Positions 25,817 to 34,982 of a stretch of DNA of 64,000 nt are shown here, piece after piece. The notes below the pieces were generated by a model, which searched no databases, was not told the DNA's origin, and worked only from the letters and a program-made list of their open reading frames with translations. Position 1 is the first letter of the stretch, and the number at the start of each line of letters is the position of its first letter. Both the position numbers and the translations under genes were made by a program. The stretch is from Pseudescherichia sp031998825 (GTDB lineage: Bacteria; Pseudomonadota; Gammaproteobacteria; Enterobacterales; Enterobacteriaceae), in contig NZ_DAMACX010000003.1 of assembly GCF_031998825.1 (NCBI RefSeq), positions 62,001 through 126,000 of the forward strand, in the 5' to 3' direction.

Positions 25817-26881
25817 TCAGCTTACGCTTTTAACAAGAGCATCATCAGCGTTGGAAAAAGCAACGACATAGGCACTATTACCAAACTGGTCGTAAATGCT
25901 GAGGTTGATTTGCTTGCTTACATCTGTAGCATAATCTAATGCTTTTACTTCAAACCATGCAGTGACAAATGTAAGCTGATTTTCCAGCTGATTAATGATA
26001 ATGTCATACACAGCAATCTTAGAATGATTCTGATCCAGGTCGGGCCGAACATTAATTCTGACAGTATAGTCCATTGCGCCGCATTTTATATTGGGGAAAA
26101 ATGCATTACTAATAGCATCCCATTGTGCGGACTCATAGTCTTTATATATATAATAAGGGTCATGGCTAATATTTGGGTCAGGATCATTACAACCATCAAA
26201 ATAAAATATTTTGAAATACGGATCATCTATATAGAACCAGAAAATTCTGCATTCATACGAATCTATATCCCAAGGGCCTTCTAGGTACTCACTTTTATCA
26301 GGTGTATACCTAAAATTACTAGTAATACATGTGCGATTTTCCCCTTTATTACCATAGAGTTTCGCCGGGTAGCACGCTACAGAGACGTATGTTGCAAACG
26401 CGCCTTTTTCTGCTACTGCTGAGGTATCTGCAAAGATATCTTTTGCGGTGCCATCACTGCTTGTACCATGGTATTCCAGTGTCAGGGCAATGCTTTCAGA
26501 ATAGGCTTCAGCATTAACTGAGGATGGGCTGGAAACATAATAAGTAATCACATTATCATAGACGCCATCATCTACATTGCTCGTATCGTCCTGGTCAACG
26601 GCTTGATTATGATAGGGGTCATAGACTGCGGTATAACTGTTCATATCTACAATGGTGAGATATTTCAGTGGCCCGCCATCTATATTATTAACGAGTGTTA
26701 TTGCGCTGCGTACTTCATCGTCGGTAGGACCCTCTGTCGTACCTGCATTTAGTGTAAAATCGATCCCAACATATAATTTCAGTTGATGATTATCGTTGAC
26801 AAACAGATGTCCCTGCGTGGAGTCAGAGTATTCTGTCCAAATCTTAATAGCATAAACTGAGTAGACATTATCCCATGACAT
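25817..26881 (-). CDS. Protein of unknown function, first of a tandem paralogue pair
   Basis: 354 residues, family not recognised. It starts MSWDNVYSVYAIKIWT; its first 17 nt are identical to those of the downstream paralogue. It is acidic, rich in Asp, Tyr and Asn, with no signal peptide or membrane helix. The C-terminus LSIYDQFGNSAYVVAF matches the paralogue's FDQFGNSADIEI. The two align along their whole length at roughly one quarter to one third identity by eye, so the duplication is old or fast-evolving. A good GTGAGG ribosome site precedes the ATG ending at 26881. The AT-rich gene lies just beyond the 3' end of tRNA-Pro. A lectin-like, adhesive or toxin-type role is conceivable but not shown. 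Confidence 0.8.
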   Translation of the reverse strand: MSWDNVYSVYAIKIWTEYSDSTQGHLFVNDNHQLKLYVGIDFTLNAGTTEGPTDDEVRSAITLVNNIDGGPLKYLTIVDMNSYTAVYDPYHNQAVDQDDTSNVDDGVYDNVITYYVSSPSSVNAEAYSESIALTLEYHGTSSDGTAKDIFADTSAVAEKGAFATYVSVACYPAKLYGNKGENRTCITSNFRYTPDKSEYLEGPWDIDSYECRIFWFYIDDPYFKIFYFDGCNDPDPNISHDPYYIYKDYESAQWDAISNAFFPNIKCGAMDYTVRINVRPDLDQNHSKIAVYDIIINQLENQLTFVTAWFEVKALDYATDVSKQINLSIYDQFGNSAYVVAFSNADDALVKSVS

Positions 26882-27020
26882 AGTTTATTACCTCACAATA
26901 GTAAGCACTCGATAGGGGTAACAGCAATTTCTCAACTTCAGCATGAGGGATAGAAGGCGATTAGAAAATGCACTATTAATAGGCGGCGCTGCGGGGGACT
27001 TATGCGGTGATTACAGGCAT

Positions 27021-27047
27021 AAAAAAACCAGCCGTAAGAGGCTGGTT
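27021..27047 (-). terminator. Terminator of the tRNA-Pro gene
   Basis: On the minus strand AACCAGCCTCTTACGGCTGGTT is followed by seven T residues, 15 nt past the tRNA 3' end. Typical intrinsic terminator. Confidence 0.9.
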
Positions 27048-27061
27048 CTTCTGGGATTTTT

Positions 27062-27138
27062 TGGTCGGCACGAGAGGATTTGAACCTCCGACCCCCGACA
27101 CCCCATGACGGTGCGCTACCAGGCTGCGCTACGTGCCG
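27062..27138 (-). tRNA. proL: tRNA-Pro, anticodon GGG
   Basis: 77-nt tRNA with encoded CCA. The acceptor stem CGGCACG pairs with CGTGCCG, discriminator A; the T-arm has GGAGGTTCAAATCC; the anticodon loop reads CATGGGGTG with anticodon GGG. The sequence matches E. coli proL, which also lies next to yejM. Its 3' end faces the AT-rich paralogue pair. Confidence 0.96.
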
Positions 27139-27151
27139 ATCTGTGGCGCTA

Positions 27152-27179
27152 ATAGTACCCTTTTCACCGCCGATTGCAA
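27152..27179 (-). promoter_or_regulatory. tRNA-Pro promoter
   Basis: On the minus strand TTGCAA (27174-27179) and TACTAT (27152-27157) are spaced 16 bp, followed by a GC-rich discriminator (AGCGCC) typical of stringently controlled stable-RNA promoters. Confidence 0.65.
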
Positions 27180-27213
27180 GGGGCTATAGGCTGACTGATT
27201 TATAATTAATCAA

Positions 27214-28971
27214 TCAGTTAGCGATAAAGCGTTTTTCATCCGTCAGCACCTGCAGCAGCAGGCTGAGCTGCGGCTTCTGGTCGCGGATCTTTTCACCCTT
27301 CAGGTTGTAGGTCTGATAGGTGCCGTTGTGCTTCAGCACCAGCGTCATCTCTGGCGTCGTCACCGCCAGAGTATCGCTGTTGGCAGCGGTAACCCAGCTA
27401 TGGCGGCGCGTGGCGTTAAACAGATCCTGACCCTGAGAGTACTCATTGGCCGGGGTGCTGACGTGAAGCAGGCGCTGCATCAGGGTGGTCATCACATCTT
27501 TATGGTCGGTCAGCTTGCTGATGCGCTGGGCAGGCGTGCCCGGCCAGTGGACAACCAGCGGCACATGCAGATCGCCTCGTGACCAGCCTTCATCCATTTC
27601 ACTGTTCTCAGCGGAGACGCCGTGGCCTGCGGTGATGATGACCACCGTCTTATCCAGTTTGCCCGACTCGCGCAGGGCGGTCAGCACGCGTTCGATCTGC
27701 CCATCGACGTTACCGGCGGCCCGCGCGTAGCGGCGTTCGAAGTCCTGGCGGTCGGCGTCCAGCGACGTGCCGTTAAGCGCCACCCACGAGAACCAGCGGT
27801 TATCTTCCTGAGCGTAGCGATCCAGCCAGTTGATCCACTGGTCGGCGGTCTGCTTATCGGACTGCGACTTCGCCGCAGGCAGAGAGAAATCAGAGAGCAG
27901 CGCCTGGCGGTAGAGCGAACTGCTGAAGCCGTCGGAAGAGAAGAGGCCCAGCTGGTAGCCCTGTTGGTTAAGCGCGGTGACCAGCGCCGCCGGAATACGC
28001 GCCGACAGCACGCCGTCCATGTAGGAGGGCGAGATACCATAGAACAGGCCGAACAGGCCGTTATCGGTATCGTTACCGGCGCTCATGTGCTGCGTAAAGG
28101 TGATGTTCTCTGCGGCAAAGCCTGCCAGCGACGGCATCTCTTTCTCGTAGCGCGAGTAGTTTAACGCATCGACAGTGATCAGCAGCACATTCTGGCCCGG
28201 CCCCATATCGCGATAGCGCAGATCGCTCAGCGGATACTGCACCGAAACCGCCTCTGGGTTCCCCTGTTCAACCAGCCGACGCTGATACTCCTGCGCATCC
28301 AGCAGGCCATGCTTCTCCAGGAACCGGCGCGCGGTCATCGGGTAGGAGAGCGGCAGGTTGGCACGCTGCATGGTGATCGGCCGATAGAAGTTGGCATCGG
28401 CCCAGATATAGGTCAGATGCGAGGCGATAAAGGCGGTAAAGAAGAGGGCAGCCACCGGCTTGGCGTAGCGGCGGCGGCGCGTCAGGCTGCGCAGCTTCTG
28501 CCAGCTCCAGTTCGCAAACAGCAACTCCACCAGCAGGATCACCGGCACGCTGATAAACATCAGCTGCCAGTCGCGGGCCATCTCGTTCTGGTCCGGGTTG
28601 ATCACCAGCTCCCAGACGATAGGGTTAAGGTGCAGGTGGAAACGGGTAAAGACTTCGCTATCGATCAGCAGCAGCGTCATGCCGATGGTGGCCAGCACGG
28701 CAGAGATCGCCCGCATCAGCCGCTGCGACATCACCACAAAGGTCAGCGGAAAGAGAATCAGCAGATAGGTGGCAAATACCACAAAGCTGAAGTGGCCGAT
28801 GACGCTCAGCCAGGAGTAGATCCTGCCGCCAAGCGTGGTCGGCCAGTCGGCGACAAACAGGTAACGGCTGCCAAGAACCATGGCCAACAGAATGTTGAAC
28901 AGGGCAAACCAGTGCCCCCAGCTAACCATCTGGGAGACTTTTTCTCGGTAGCGTTGACGATGAGTCACCAT
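27214..28971 (-). CDS. yejM: Inner-membrane LpxC/LPS-balance regulator YejM (PbgA/LapC)
   Basis: Essential inner-membrane protein that senses lipopolysaccharide at the periplasmic face and, through LapB and FtsH, sets LpxC stability. It has 585 residues (E. coli 586). Five membrane helices fill about residues 1-185, then a periplasmic arylsulfatase-like domain (LLITVDALNYSRYE, MSAGNDTDNGLFGLFYG, TVVIITAGHGV). The start is the ATG ending at 28971. It follows yejL by 18 bp on the same strand, as in E. coli. Confidence 0.95.
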   Translation of the reverse strand: MVTHRQRYREKVSQMVSWGHWFALFNILLAMVLGSRYLFVADWPTTLGGRIYSWLSVIGHFSFVVFATYLLILFPLTFVVMSQRLMRAISAVLATIGMTLLLIDSEVFTRFHLHLNPIVWELVINPDQNEMARDWQLMFISVPVILLVELLFANWSWQKLRSLTRRRRYAKPVAALFFTAFIASHLTYIWADANFYRPITMQRANLPLSYPMTARRFLEKHGLLDAQEYQRRLVEQGNPEAVSVQYPLSDLRYRDMGPGQNVLLITVDALNYSRYEKEMPSLAGFAAENITFTQHMSAGNDTDNGLFGLFYGISPSYMDGVLSARIPAALVTALNQQGYQLGLFSSDGFSSSLYRQALLSDFSLPAAKSQSDKQTADQWINWLDRYAQEDNRWFSWVALNGTSLDADRQDFERRYARAAGNVDGQIERVLTALRESGKLDKTVVIITAGHGVSAENSEMDEGWSRGDLHVPLVVHWPGTPAQRISKLTDHKDVMTTLMQRLLHVSTPANEYSQGQDLFNATRRHSWVTAANSDTLAVTTPEMTLVLKHNGTYQTYNLKGEKIRDQKPQLSLLLQVLTDEKRFIAN

Positions 28972-28989
28972 AAAATGCCGTCGTAGTCC

Positions 28990-29217
28990 TTAGTGCGCTT
29001 TATCGTCAGTCACGGAGGACTGCAACGCCTGGGCGAAGGATTTCGCAATAGCCTGCCGCTGTGCCGGGGCAACGCTGGTGTTGATCAGGTTGGTGACCAT
29101 GTTTCCCAGCACCATCAGGGAGAGATCGGTCGGAACCTTGTGTTTTTCGAGCACGTTCGCCAGCTCGCTCAGCAGCTGTTCAACATGTTCATCACTATAA
29201 CGGGAAATCTGTGGCAT
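28990..29217 (-). CDS. yejL: Conserved small protein YejL
   Basis: 75-residue conserved protein of unknown function (UPF0352), starting MPQISRYSDEHVEQLL as in E. coli. I chose the ATG ending at 29217; a longer frame to 29253 adds 12 unconserved residues. The AAAGAGAC ribosome site is moderate. It is cotranscribed with yejM and divergent from yejK. Confidence 0.93.
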   Translation of the reverse strand: MPQISRYSDEHVEQLLSELANVLEKHKVPTDLSLMVLGNMVTNLINTSVAPAQRQAIAKSFAQALQSSVTDDKAH

Positions 29218-29363
29218 AAAATCAGAATCAGTCTCTTTATGAAAGGGCAACATATTACCGTAGCAACAGCTTTTTTTCTGCTTTTTTATCTCTGGTTTGA
29301 TCTCTGGTTGCGCTGTTACCTCTGCGGTGGTTGAATACCGCCGGTCTAACAGGAGAGTTTATC

Positions 29364-30371
29364 ATGAGTCTGGATATCAACCAGATTGCCCTGCACCAGC
29401 TTATCAAGCGTGATGAGCAAACCCTTGAGCTGGTGCTGCGCGATTCATTACTGGAGCCGACGGCCACCGTTGTTGAGATGATGGCCGAGCTGCACCGGAT
29501 CTACAGTGCAAAAAATAAAGCCTACGGTCTGTTTAGCGAAGAGAGTGAGCTGGCAGACGCGCTGCGCCTGCAGCGCCAGGGTAACGAAGATTTCCTCGCC
29601 TTCAGCCGGGCGGCAACCGGACGCCTGCGCGACGAGCTGGCGAAATACCCCTTTGCCGACGGCGGCATCGTGCTGTTCTGCCACTACCGTTACCTGGCGG
29701 TAGAGTACCTGCTGGTGGCGGTGCTGAACAACCTCAGCAGCATGCGCGTCAACGAACAGCTTGATATCAGCTCCACCCACTATCTCGACATTAACCATGC
29801 CGATATCGTGGCGCGGATCGATCTCACCGAGTGGGAGACCAATCCGGAGTCGACCCGCTACCTGACCTTCCTGAAGGGCAGGGTAGGGCGCAAGGTCGCC
29901 GACTTCTTTATGGATTTCCTCGGTGCCAGTGAGGGGCTGAACGCCAAGGCGCAGAACCGCGGCCTGCTGCAGGCGGTGGATGACTTTACCGCCGAGGCGC
30001 AGCTCGATAAAGCCGAGCGCCAGAATGTGCGTCAGCAGGTTTACAGCTACTGCAACGAGCAGCTGCAGGCTGGGGAGGAGATCGAGCTGGCGTCGCTGTC
30101 CCAAGAGCTGGGAGGCGTCAGCGAGGTGAGCTTCCAGGAGTTCACTGCCGATAAAGGCTACGAGCTGGAAGAGAGCTTCCCGGCGGATCGCAGCACCCTG
30201 CGCCAGCTGACCAAGTACGCCGGCAGCGGCGGGGGCTTAACCATCAACTTTGATGCGATGTTGCTCGGCGAGCGCATCTTCTGGGATCCGGCCACCGATA
30301 CCCTGACCATCAAGGGCACGCCGCCTAACCTGCGCGATCAGCTGCAGCGCAGAACGTCAGGCAAGCAATAA
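29364..30371 (+). CDS. yejK: Nucleoid-associated protein YejK (NdpA)
   Basis: Nucleoid-associated protein of the NA37/YejK family, 335 residues, nearly the same throughout as the E. coli protein (MSLDINQIALHQLIKRDEQ; GGGLTINFDAMLLGERIFWDP). In E. coli it binds DNA and affects topoisomerase activity. The ATG at 29364 follows AGGAGAG at 8 nt; an upstream in-frame ATG at 29331 lacks conservation. A bidirectional terminator shared with rplY lies immediately after. Confidence 0.95.
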   Translation: MSLDINQIALHQLIKRDEQTLELVLRDSLLEPTATVVEMMAELHRIYSAKNKAYGLFSEESELADALRLQRQGNEDFLAFSRAATGRLRDELAKYPFADGGIVLFCHYRYLAVEYLLVAVLNNLSSMRVNEQLDISSTHYLDINHADIVARIDLTEWETNPESTRYLTFLKGRVGRKVADFFMDFLGASEGLNAKAQNRGLLQAVDDFTAEAQLDKAERQNVRQQVYSYCNEQLQAGEEIELASLSQELGGVSEVSFQEFTADKGYELEESFPADRSTLRQLTKYAGSGGGLTINFDAMLLGERIFWDPATDTLTIKGTPPNLRDQLQRRTSGKQ

Positions 30372-30372
30372 T

Positions 30373-30402
30373 AAAAAACCCCGCCGAAGCGGGGTTTTTT
30401 TT
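30373..30402. terminator. Bidirectional terminator between yejK and rplY
   Basis: AAAAAACCCCGC-cgaa-GCGGGGTTTTTTTT forms a GC stem flanked by A and T runs, so it can end transcription from both convergent genes. Confidence 0.92.
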
Positions 30403-30416
30403 CAACACGTCAGCGA

Positions 30417-30701
30417 TTAAGCGCGAACGAAGTCGATGTGAGACAGTTTAGGTTTGTACGGGTGACGCTGTACAGCCTGAACTTTAACTTTTACTTCGGT
30501 ACCGTCAACAACCAGAGTCAGAACTTCGCCGTAAAAACCTTCTTTGGCCTGCATGTTCATGACTTTGTCGTGGTCCAGTTCGATAGCGATCGGGGCTTCA
30601 GTGCCACCGTAAACGATCGCCGGGAACTTGTTAGCGGTACGCAGGCGGCGGCTCGCACCCTTACCCTGCTCTTTACGTGCTTGTGCTTCGATAGTGAACA
30701 T
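30417..30701 (-). CDS. rplY: 50S ribosomal protein L25
   Basis: Binds loop E of 5S rRNA in the large subunit. It has 94 residues, as in E. coli: MFTIEAQARKEQGKGASRRLR with the conserved KFPAIVYGG and final HIDFVRA. Single gene. The leader (30702-30780) may carry the autoregulatory element described for E. coli rplY, but I cannot verify its structure by eye. Confidence 0.97.
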   Translation of the reverse strand: MFTIEAQARKEQGKGASRRLRTANKFPAIVYGGTEAPIAIELDHDKVMNMQAKEGFYGEVLTLVVDGTEVKVKVQAVQRHPYKPKLSHIDFVRA

Positions 30702-30823
30702 ATCAATTTCTCTTCAATAATTCCTGCTACAGGCGACCCAGCAGCAGGCAGATTTCTGGCTTTACGGATGTAAAGCGGGCGATATAGTAGCCCCGAATTG
30801 CCTTTTCTTCAACGAAAAGTACG

Positions 30824-32584
30824 CTAACCACGCAATTCGTTTGCCCGGCGGAAGCGACCTTCGTAATCAAACACTTTCTCCCGTACCTGCCAGTACTGAC
30901 CCTTCAGGCGCGCTACGACAAAATCAGGGTGGCGCAGCAGGGGCTGCTGGGCCACGATATCGGCGGCCACAATCCAGCGCAGCGGCACGCCTGGCGTGCG
31001 GGTGTGCGGGCGGATAAAGAGCTGCTCAAAGGCGGTGCGCTGGGCAGGGGTGTGCAGGCGGAAGCGCTCGCTGACGTCGGCCCCGTCCTCGTCGTAATAG
31101 GTAATCTTTAGCCACTCGCCCTTATCGTCCGCGCCGTGCTGCAGATCCATGCCGCTACAGCGCAGTACCAGGGCATCCTTCAGCTTCAGCGCCGCCTTTA
31201 GCATATCGTCCGGATCCACCAGCACCGTGTTGCACTCCCGGCAGCGGCGGGCGGCAATGTCGTTCTCGGCATTGCATTGGGGACAGTTTTTAAAGCGGAA
31301 GCGGTAGCTGCACTGCTCCCGATGGCCTTCATCATCCTCAAAGAAGCCCTGGCAGCGGCGGCCAAAGTGCTCAATTAAGGTGCCGTCGGCGGTCATCTTG
31401 CCCCAGAAGGTGTTAGCAAAGCCGCAGTCGGGGCAGAAGACCTGCACCGGTACGTTATCGCTTTTCCCTTTCGGCTCCCCAACTTCAGGCGCATAGAGAT
31501 CGTGCGGGTTACCGGCGTAGTCAAGGATCAGACAGTCGGTTTTACCTGGCGCAAGACGCAGGCCACGGCCCACGATCTGCTGATAGAGACTGACGGACTC
31601 CGTCGGGCGCAGAATGGCGATCAGGTCGACATGCGGCGCATCGAAGCCGGTGGTCAGCACCGAGACGTTCACCAGATAGCGAAAACGCTTACATTTGAAG
31701 TCTTCGATCAGCGCATCGCGTTCGGGGCCGGGGGTCTCACCGGTGATCAGCGCCGCTTCACCAGCGGGCAGCAGGCCGGTGATCTCCCGGGCATGCTCCA
31801 CGGTGGCGGCAAAGATCATTACCCCCTGGCGCTCGGCAGCAAATTCCACGATCTGGCTGACGATGTGCGGAGTAATACGCTGCTGCTTCTTCAGCTCGCG
31901 GTTGAGATCCGCCTCGCTGAACAGACCGCTGCTCTGGGCCTGCAAGCGGCTGAAGTCATACTGCACAATAGGCATATCCAGCCGCTCGGGAGGCGTCAGG
32001 TAGCCGTGCTTGATCATATAGCGCAGCGGCAGCTCGTAGATGCAGTCGCGAAACAGCGCCTTGTCGTTGCCGCGCACCATGCCGTGGTAGTGAAACTGGT
32101 AGATCCACCCTTTGCCGAGGCGAAACGGCGTAGCGGTAAGCCCCAGCAGGCGCAGGCGAGGGTTGACCCGTGAGAGGTGGGTGAGGATCTGCTGATACTG
32201 GCTCTCGTCGTCATCGCTGATGCGGTGGCACTCGTCGACGATCAGCAGGGAGAACTCGCCCTGGAAGTGGTCCAGGTTGCGGGCGACCGACTGCACGCTG
32301 CCAAACACCACCTTGCCGTGGCTCTCTTTGCGCTTCAGTCCGGCGGCGTAGATATCCGCCTCCAGCCCCAGCGCCAGATATTTTGCATGGTTCTGCGCCA
32401 CCAGCTCTTTGACATGGGCGAGTACCAGCACGCGACCGCGCGCCACGCGGGCAAGCTCGGCAATCACCAGGCTTTTACCTGCGCCGGTAGGCAGGACGAT
32501 TACCGCCGGTTCATGGCGATGGCGAAAGTGGGTGAGGGTGGCGTTTACCGCGTCACGTTGATAGGGGCGTAGCGTAAAGGTCAT
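30824..32584 (-). CDS. radD: DNA repair helicase-like protein RadD (YejH)
   Basis: Superfamily 2 DEAD/DEAH-like ATPase that in E. coli acts in double-strand break repair and interacts with SSB. It has 586 residues as in E. coli. Walker A is LPTGAGKSLVIAELA, motif II DECHRI, motif III GLTATPFR, motif VI QQIVGRGLRLAPGK. Near residues 385-460 are two CxxC-type clusters (CPDCGFANTF, CPQCNAENDIAARRCREC), likely zinc-binding. Divergent from rsuA. Confidence 0.95.
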   Translation of the reverse strand: MTFTLRPYQRDAVNATLTHFRHRHEPAVIVLPTGAGKSLVIAELARVARGRVLVLAHVKELVAQNHAKYLALGLEADIYAAGLKRKESHGKVVFGSVQSVARNLDHFQGEFSLLIVDECHRISDDDESQYQQILTHLSRVNPRLRLLGLTATPFRLGKGWIYQFHYHGMVRGNDKALFRDCIYELPLRYMIKHGYLTPPERLDMPIVQYDFSRLQAQSSGLFSEADLNRELKKQQRITPHIVSQIVEFAAERQGVMIFAATVEHAREITGLLPAGEAALITGETPGPERDALIEDFKCKRFRYLVNVSVLTTGFDAPHVDLIAILRPTESVSLYQQIVGRGLRLAPGKTDCLILDYAGNPHDLYAPEVGEPKGKSDNVPVQVFCPDCGFANTFWGKMTADGTLIEHFGRRCQGFFEDDEGHREQCSYRFRFKNCPQCNAENDIAARRCRECNTVLVDPDDMLKAALKLKDALVLRCSGMDLQHGADDKGEWLKITYYDEDGADVSERFRLHTPAQRTAFEQLFIRPHTRTPGVPLRWIVAADIVAQQPLLRHPDFVVARLKGQYWQVREKVFDYEGRFRRANELRG

Positions 32585-32737
32585 TGTCTCTCGGCGTTCA
32601 TTAGTCTGCTCATATTATGCCACGATATTTTCGCTTGAGCGCGGCTGAGACACCGTTATACTGAGAGATTCTCAATTGCTTCATTTTTTTCGGGCTTTTG
32701 TCCGACTCCGGCACTCTTTACAGGCTAATAAGACTTC

Positions 32738-33445
32738 ATGCGACTTGATAAGTTTATCGCTCAGCAACTCGGCGTCAGCCGGGCTATTGCCGGGCGTGAA
32801 ATCCGCGGCAGCCGCGTTACCGTGGATGGCGAGATTGTTAAAAACGCCGCGTTCAAACTCCTGCCCGAACACGAGGTAGAGTACGACGGCAATATGCTGG
32901 TGCAGCAGACCGGCCCGCGCTACTTTATGCTGCATAAGCCGCAGGGCTACGTCTGCTCCACAGACGATCCCGATCACCCGACGGTGCTCTACTTCCTTGA
33001 CGAGCCGGTGGCCCACAAGCTGCACGCCGCCGGACGGCTGGATATCGACACCACCGGGCTGGTGCTGATGACCGACGACGGCCAGTGGTCGCACCGCATC
33101 ACCTCTCCGCGCCACCACTGCGAGAAGACCTACCTGGTGACGTTGGAGTCCCCGGTTAGCGACGATACTGCCGCGCAGTTCGCCAAAGGCGTACAGCTGC
33201 ATAACGAACCCGACCTGACCAGGCCCGCCGTGCTGGAGGTGATAACCCCCACCGAGGTGCGTCTGACCATCAGCGAGGGGCGCTATCACCAGGTTAAACG
33301 CATGTTTGCTGCCGTGGGTAACCATGTTGTTGGGCTGCATCGCGAGCGCATCGGCGCAATTGTTCTCGACGCCGACCTGGCCCCGGGCGAGTATCGTCCG
33401 TTGACCGAAGAAGAGATCGCCAGCGTTAGCTTAACGTCCCGCTAA
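32738..33445 (+). CDS. rsuA: 16S rRNA pseudouridine-516 synthase RsuA
   Basis: Forms pseudouridine at position 516 of 16S rRNA. It has 235 residues (E. coli 231). The N-terminal S4 RNA-binding domain is MRLDKFIAQQLGVSRAIAGREI; the catalytic Asp is in AGRLDIDTTGLVLMT. A short C-terminal extension (IASVSLTSR) is the only difference. The next gene, bcr, starts 16 bp downstream, as in E. coli. Confidence 0.96.
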   Translation: MRLDKFIAQQLGVSRAIAGREIRGSRVTVDGEIVKNAAFKLLPEHEVEYDGNMLVQQTGPRYFMLHKPQGYVCSTDDPDHPTVLYFLDEPVAHKLHAAGRLDIDTTGLVLMTDDGQWSHRITSPRHHCEKTYLVTLESPVSDDTAAQFAKGVQLHNEPDLTRPAVLEVITPTEVRLTISEGRYHQVKRMFAAVGNHVVGLHRERIGAIVLDADLAPGEYRPLTEEEIASVSLTSR

Positions 33446-33461
33446 ATCCCAGGAGCCCGTA

Positions 33462-34652
33462 GTGACCACCAGGCAGCACTCTTCCCTGCGCATTGTCTTT
33501 ATTCTTGGCCTGCTGGCCATGCTGATGCCGCTCTCGATCGATATGTATCTGCCCGCGCTGCCGGTGATTGCCCAGCAGTTTGCCGTCCCTGCCGGCAGCG
33601 CCCAGATGACCCTGAGTACCTATATTCTTGGCTTTGCGCTGGGGCAGCTGCTCTACGGTCCGATGGCGGACAGCATTGGCCGCAAGCCGGTGATCCTCGG
33701 TGGTACGCTGATCTTCGCCGCAGCGGCGGGGGCCTGCGCGCTGGCGCAGAGTATCGATCAGCTTATCACCCTGCGCTTTTTCCACGGCCTGGCGGCGGCG
33801 GCGGCAAGCGTGGTGATCAATGCCCTGATGCGCGATATCTATCCGAAAGAGGAGTTCTCGCGGATGATGTCGTTTGTCATGCTGGTCACCACCGTTGCGC
33901 CGCTGCTGGCTCCGATGATTGGCGGCGCGGTGCTGGTCTGGCTAAGCTGGCATGCTATCTTCTGGATCCTGGCCATCGCCGCGCTGCTGGCCTCGCTGAT
34001 GATCTTTTTCTTTATCAGCGAGACGCTTCCGGTCGAGCGGCGTCAGCCGTTTCACATTCGTACCACCCTCGGCAACTTCGCGACGCTGTTTCGCCACAAG
34101 CGGGTGCTGAGCTATATGCTTGCAAGCGGTTTCAGCTTTGCGGGCATGTTCTCGTTCCTGAGCGCCGGACCCTTTGTCTATATTGAGCTTAACCACGTTC
34201 TGCCGCAGAACTTTGGCTACTACTTCGCGCTGAACATCGTCTTTCTGTTTGTGATGACCATTATCAATGGTCGATTCGTACGACGGGTAGGGGCGTTGAG
34301 GATGTTCCGCGCCGGGCTGTGGATCCAGTTCGTAATGGCGCTGTGGATGGTATTAAGCGCCGCGTTTGACGTCGGCTTTTGGGCGCTGGTAGTGGGCGTC
34401 GCCGCCTTTGTCGGCTGCGTTTCGCTGGTGGCTTCTAACGCCATGGCGGTTATTCTCGATGAGTTTCCCCATATGGCAGGTACCGCCTCGTCGCTGGCGG
34501 GGACGTTCCGCTTTGGTATCGGTGCCATTGTTGGCGCGCTGCTCTCCCTGGCAACCTTTACCAGCGCCTGGCCGATGATCTGGTCTATTGCCTTCTGCGC
34601 AACCAGCTCGATTCTCTTCTATCTCTACGCCAGCCGTCCTAAACGCGGCTAG
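33462..34652 (+). CDS. bcr: MFS drug/sulfonamide exporter Bcr
   Basis: Inner-membrane proton-driven exporter of the DHA1 family, known for bicyclomycin and cysteine/dipeptide export in E. coli. It has 396 residues and 12 predicted helices. MFS motif A is GPMADSIGRKPVILGG. The start is GTG at 33462 with AGGAG 6 nt upstream. It forms a unit with rsuA and ends at an intrinsic terminator. Confidence 0.95.
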   Translation: MTTRQHSSLRIVFILGLLAMLMPLSIDMYLPALPVIAQQFAVPAGSAQMTLSTYILGFALGQLLYGPMADSIGRKPVILGGTLIFAAAAGACALAQSIDQLITLRFFHGLAAAAASVVINALMRDIYPKEEFSRMMSFVMLVTTVAPLLAPMIGGAVLVWLSWHAIFWILAIAALLASLMIFFFISETLPVERRQPFHIRTTLGNFATLFRHKRVLSYMLASGFSFAGMFSFLSAGPFVYIELNHVLPQNFGYYFALNIVFLFVMTIINGRFVRRVGALRMFRAGLWIQFVMALWMVLSAAFDVGFWALVVGVAAFVGCVSLVASNAMAVILDEFPHMAGTASSLAGTFRFGIGAIVGALLSLATFTSAWPMIWSIAFCATSSILFYLYASRPKRG

Positions 34653-34662
34653 CGCACTCCCC

Positions 34663-34688
34663 AAGGGGGCAAAACTGCCCCTTTCTTT
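34663..34688 (+). terminator. bcr terminator
   Basis: AAGGGGGC-aaaact-GCCCCTTTCTTT, 10 nt past the bcr stop codon. Confidence 0.85.
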
Positions 34689-34982
34689 GACACATATCAT
34701 CCCAATTTATTGTTAGATTGCTATCATTTGTTTCTTTTATGTAAAATCCATTTGTGTAAATGTCACACTGTTGTAGTTAAAAAGGTTGAGTTAGATCGCA
34801 GAAACGGGTACATATACCCCCAAAAGGTGAGGCGGGACATCATCCGATCACCCTAATAATGAGGCTGCTAACCTTGTAAATTCAAGGATGTAAGCGGTTA
34901 CCACGTCGTGACAGGATGAAATGTCAATGATGTGTTAATATAGATGTAAATGAATTGTGAAGTGATTGCTTCGGGGAAGAAC

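Noticed and set aside
26898..26927. Promoter TTGCTG-N18-TACTAT before the first paralogue
   Set aside because: Transcription would begin inside the ribosome site about 10 nt before the ATG, so it is unlikely to be the working promoter.
24641..27138. attL/attR direct repeat of the tRNA-Pro 3' end around the paralogue pair
   Set aside because: The 3' end of the tRNA is not repeated near 24.6-24.8 kb and no integrase is present.
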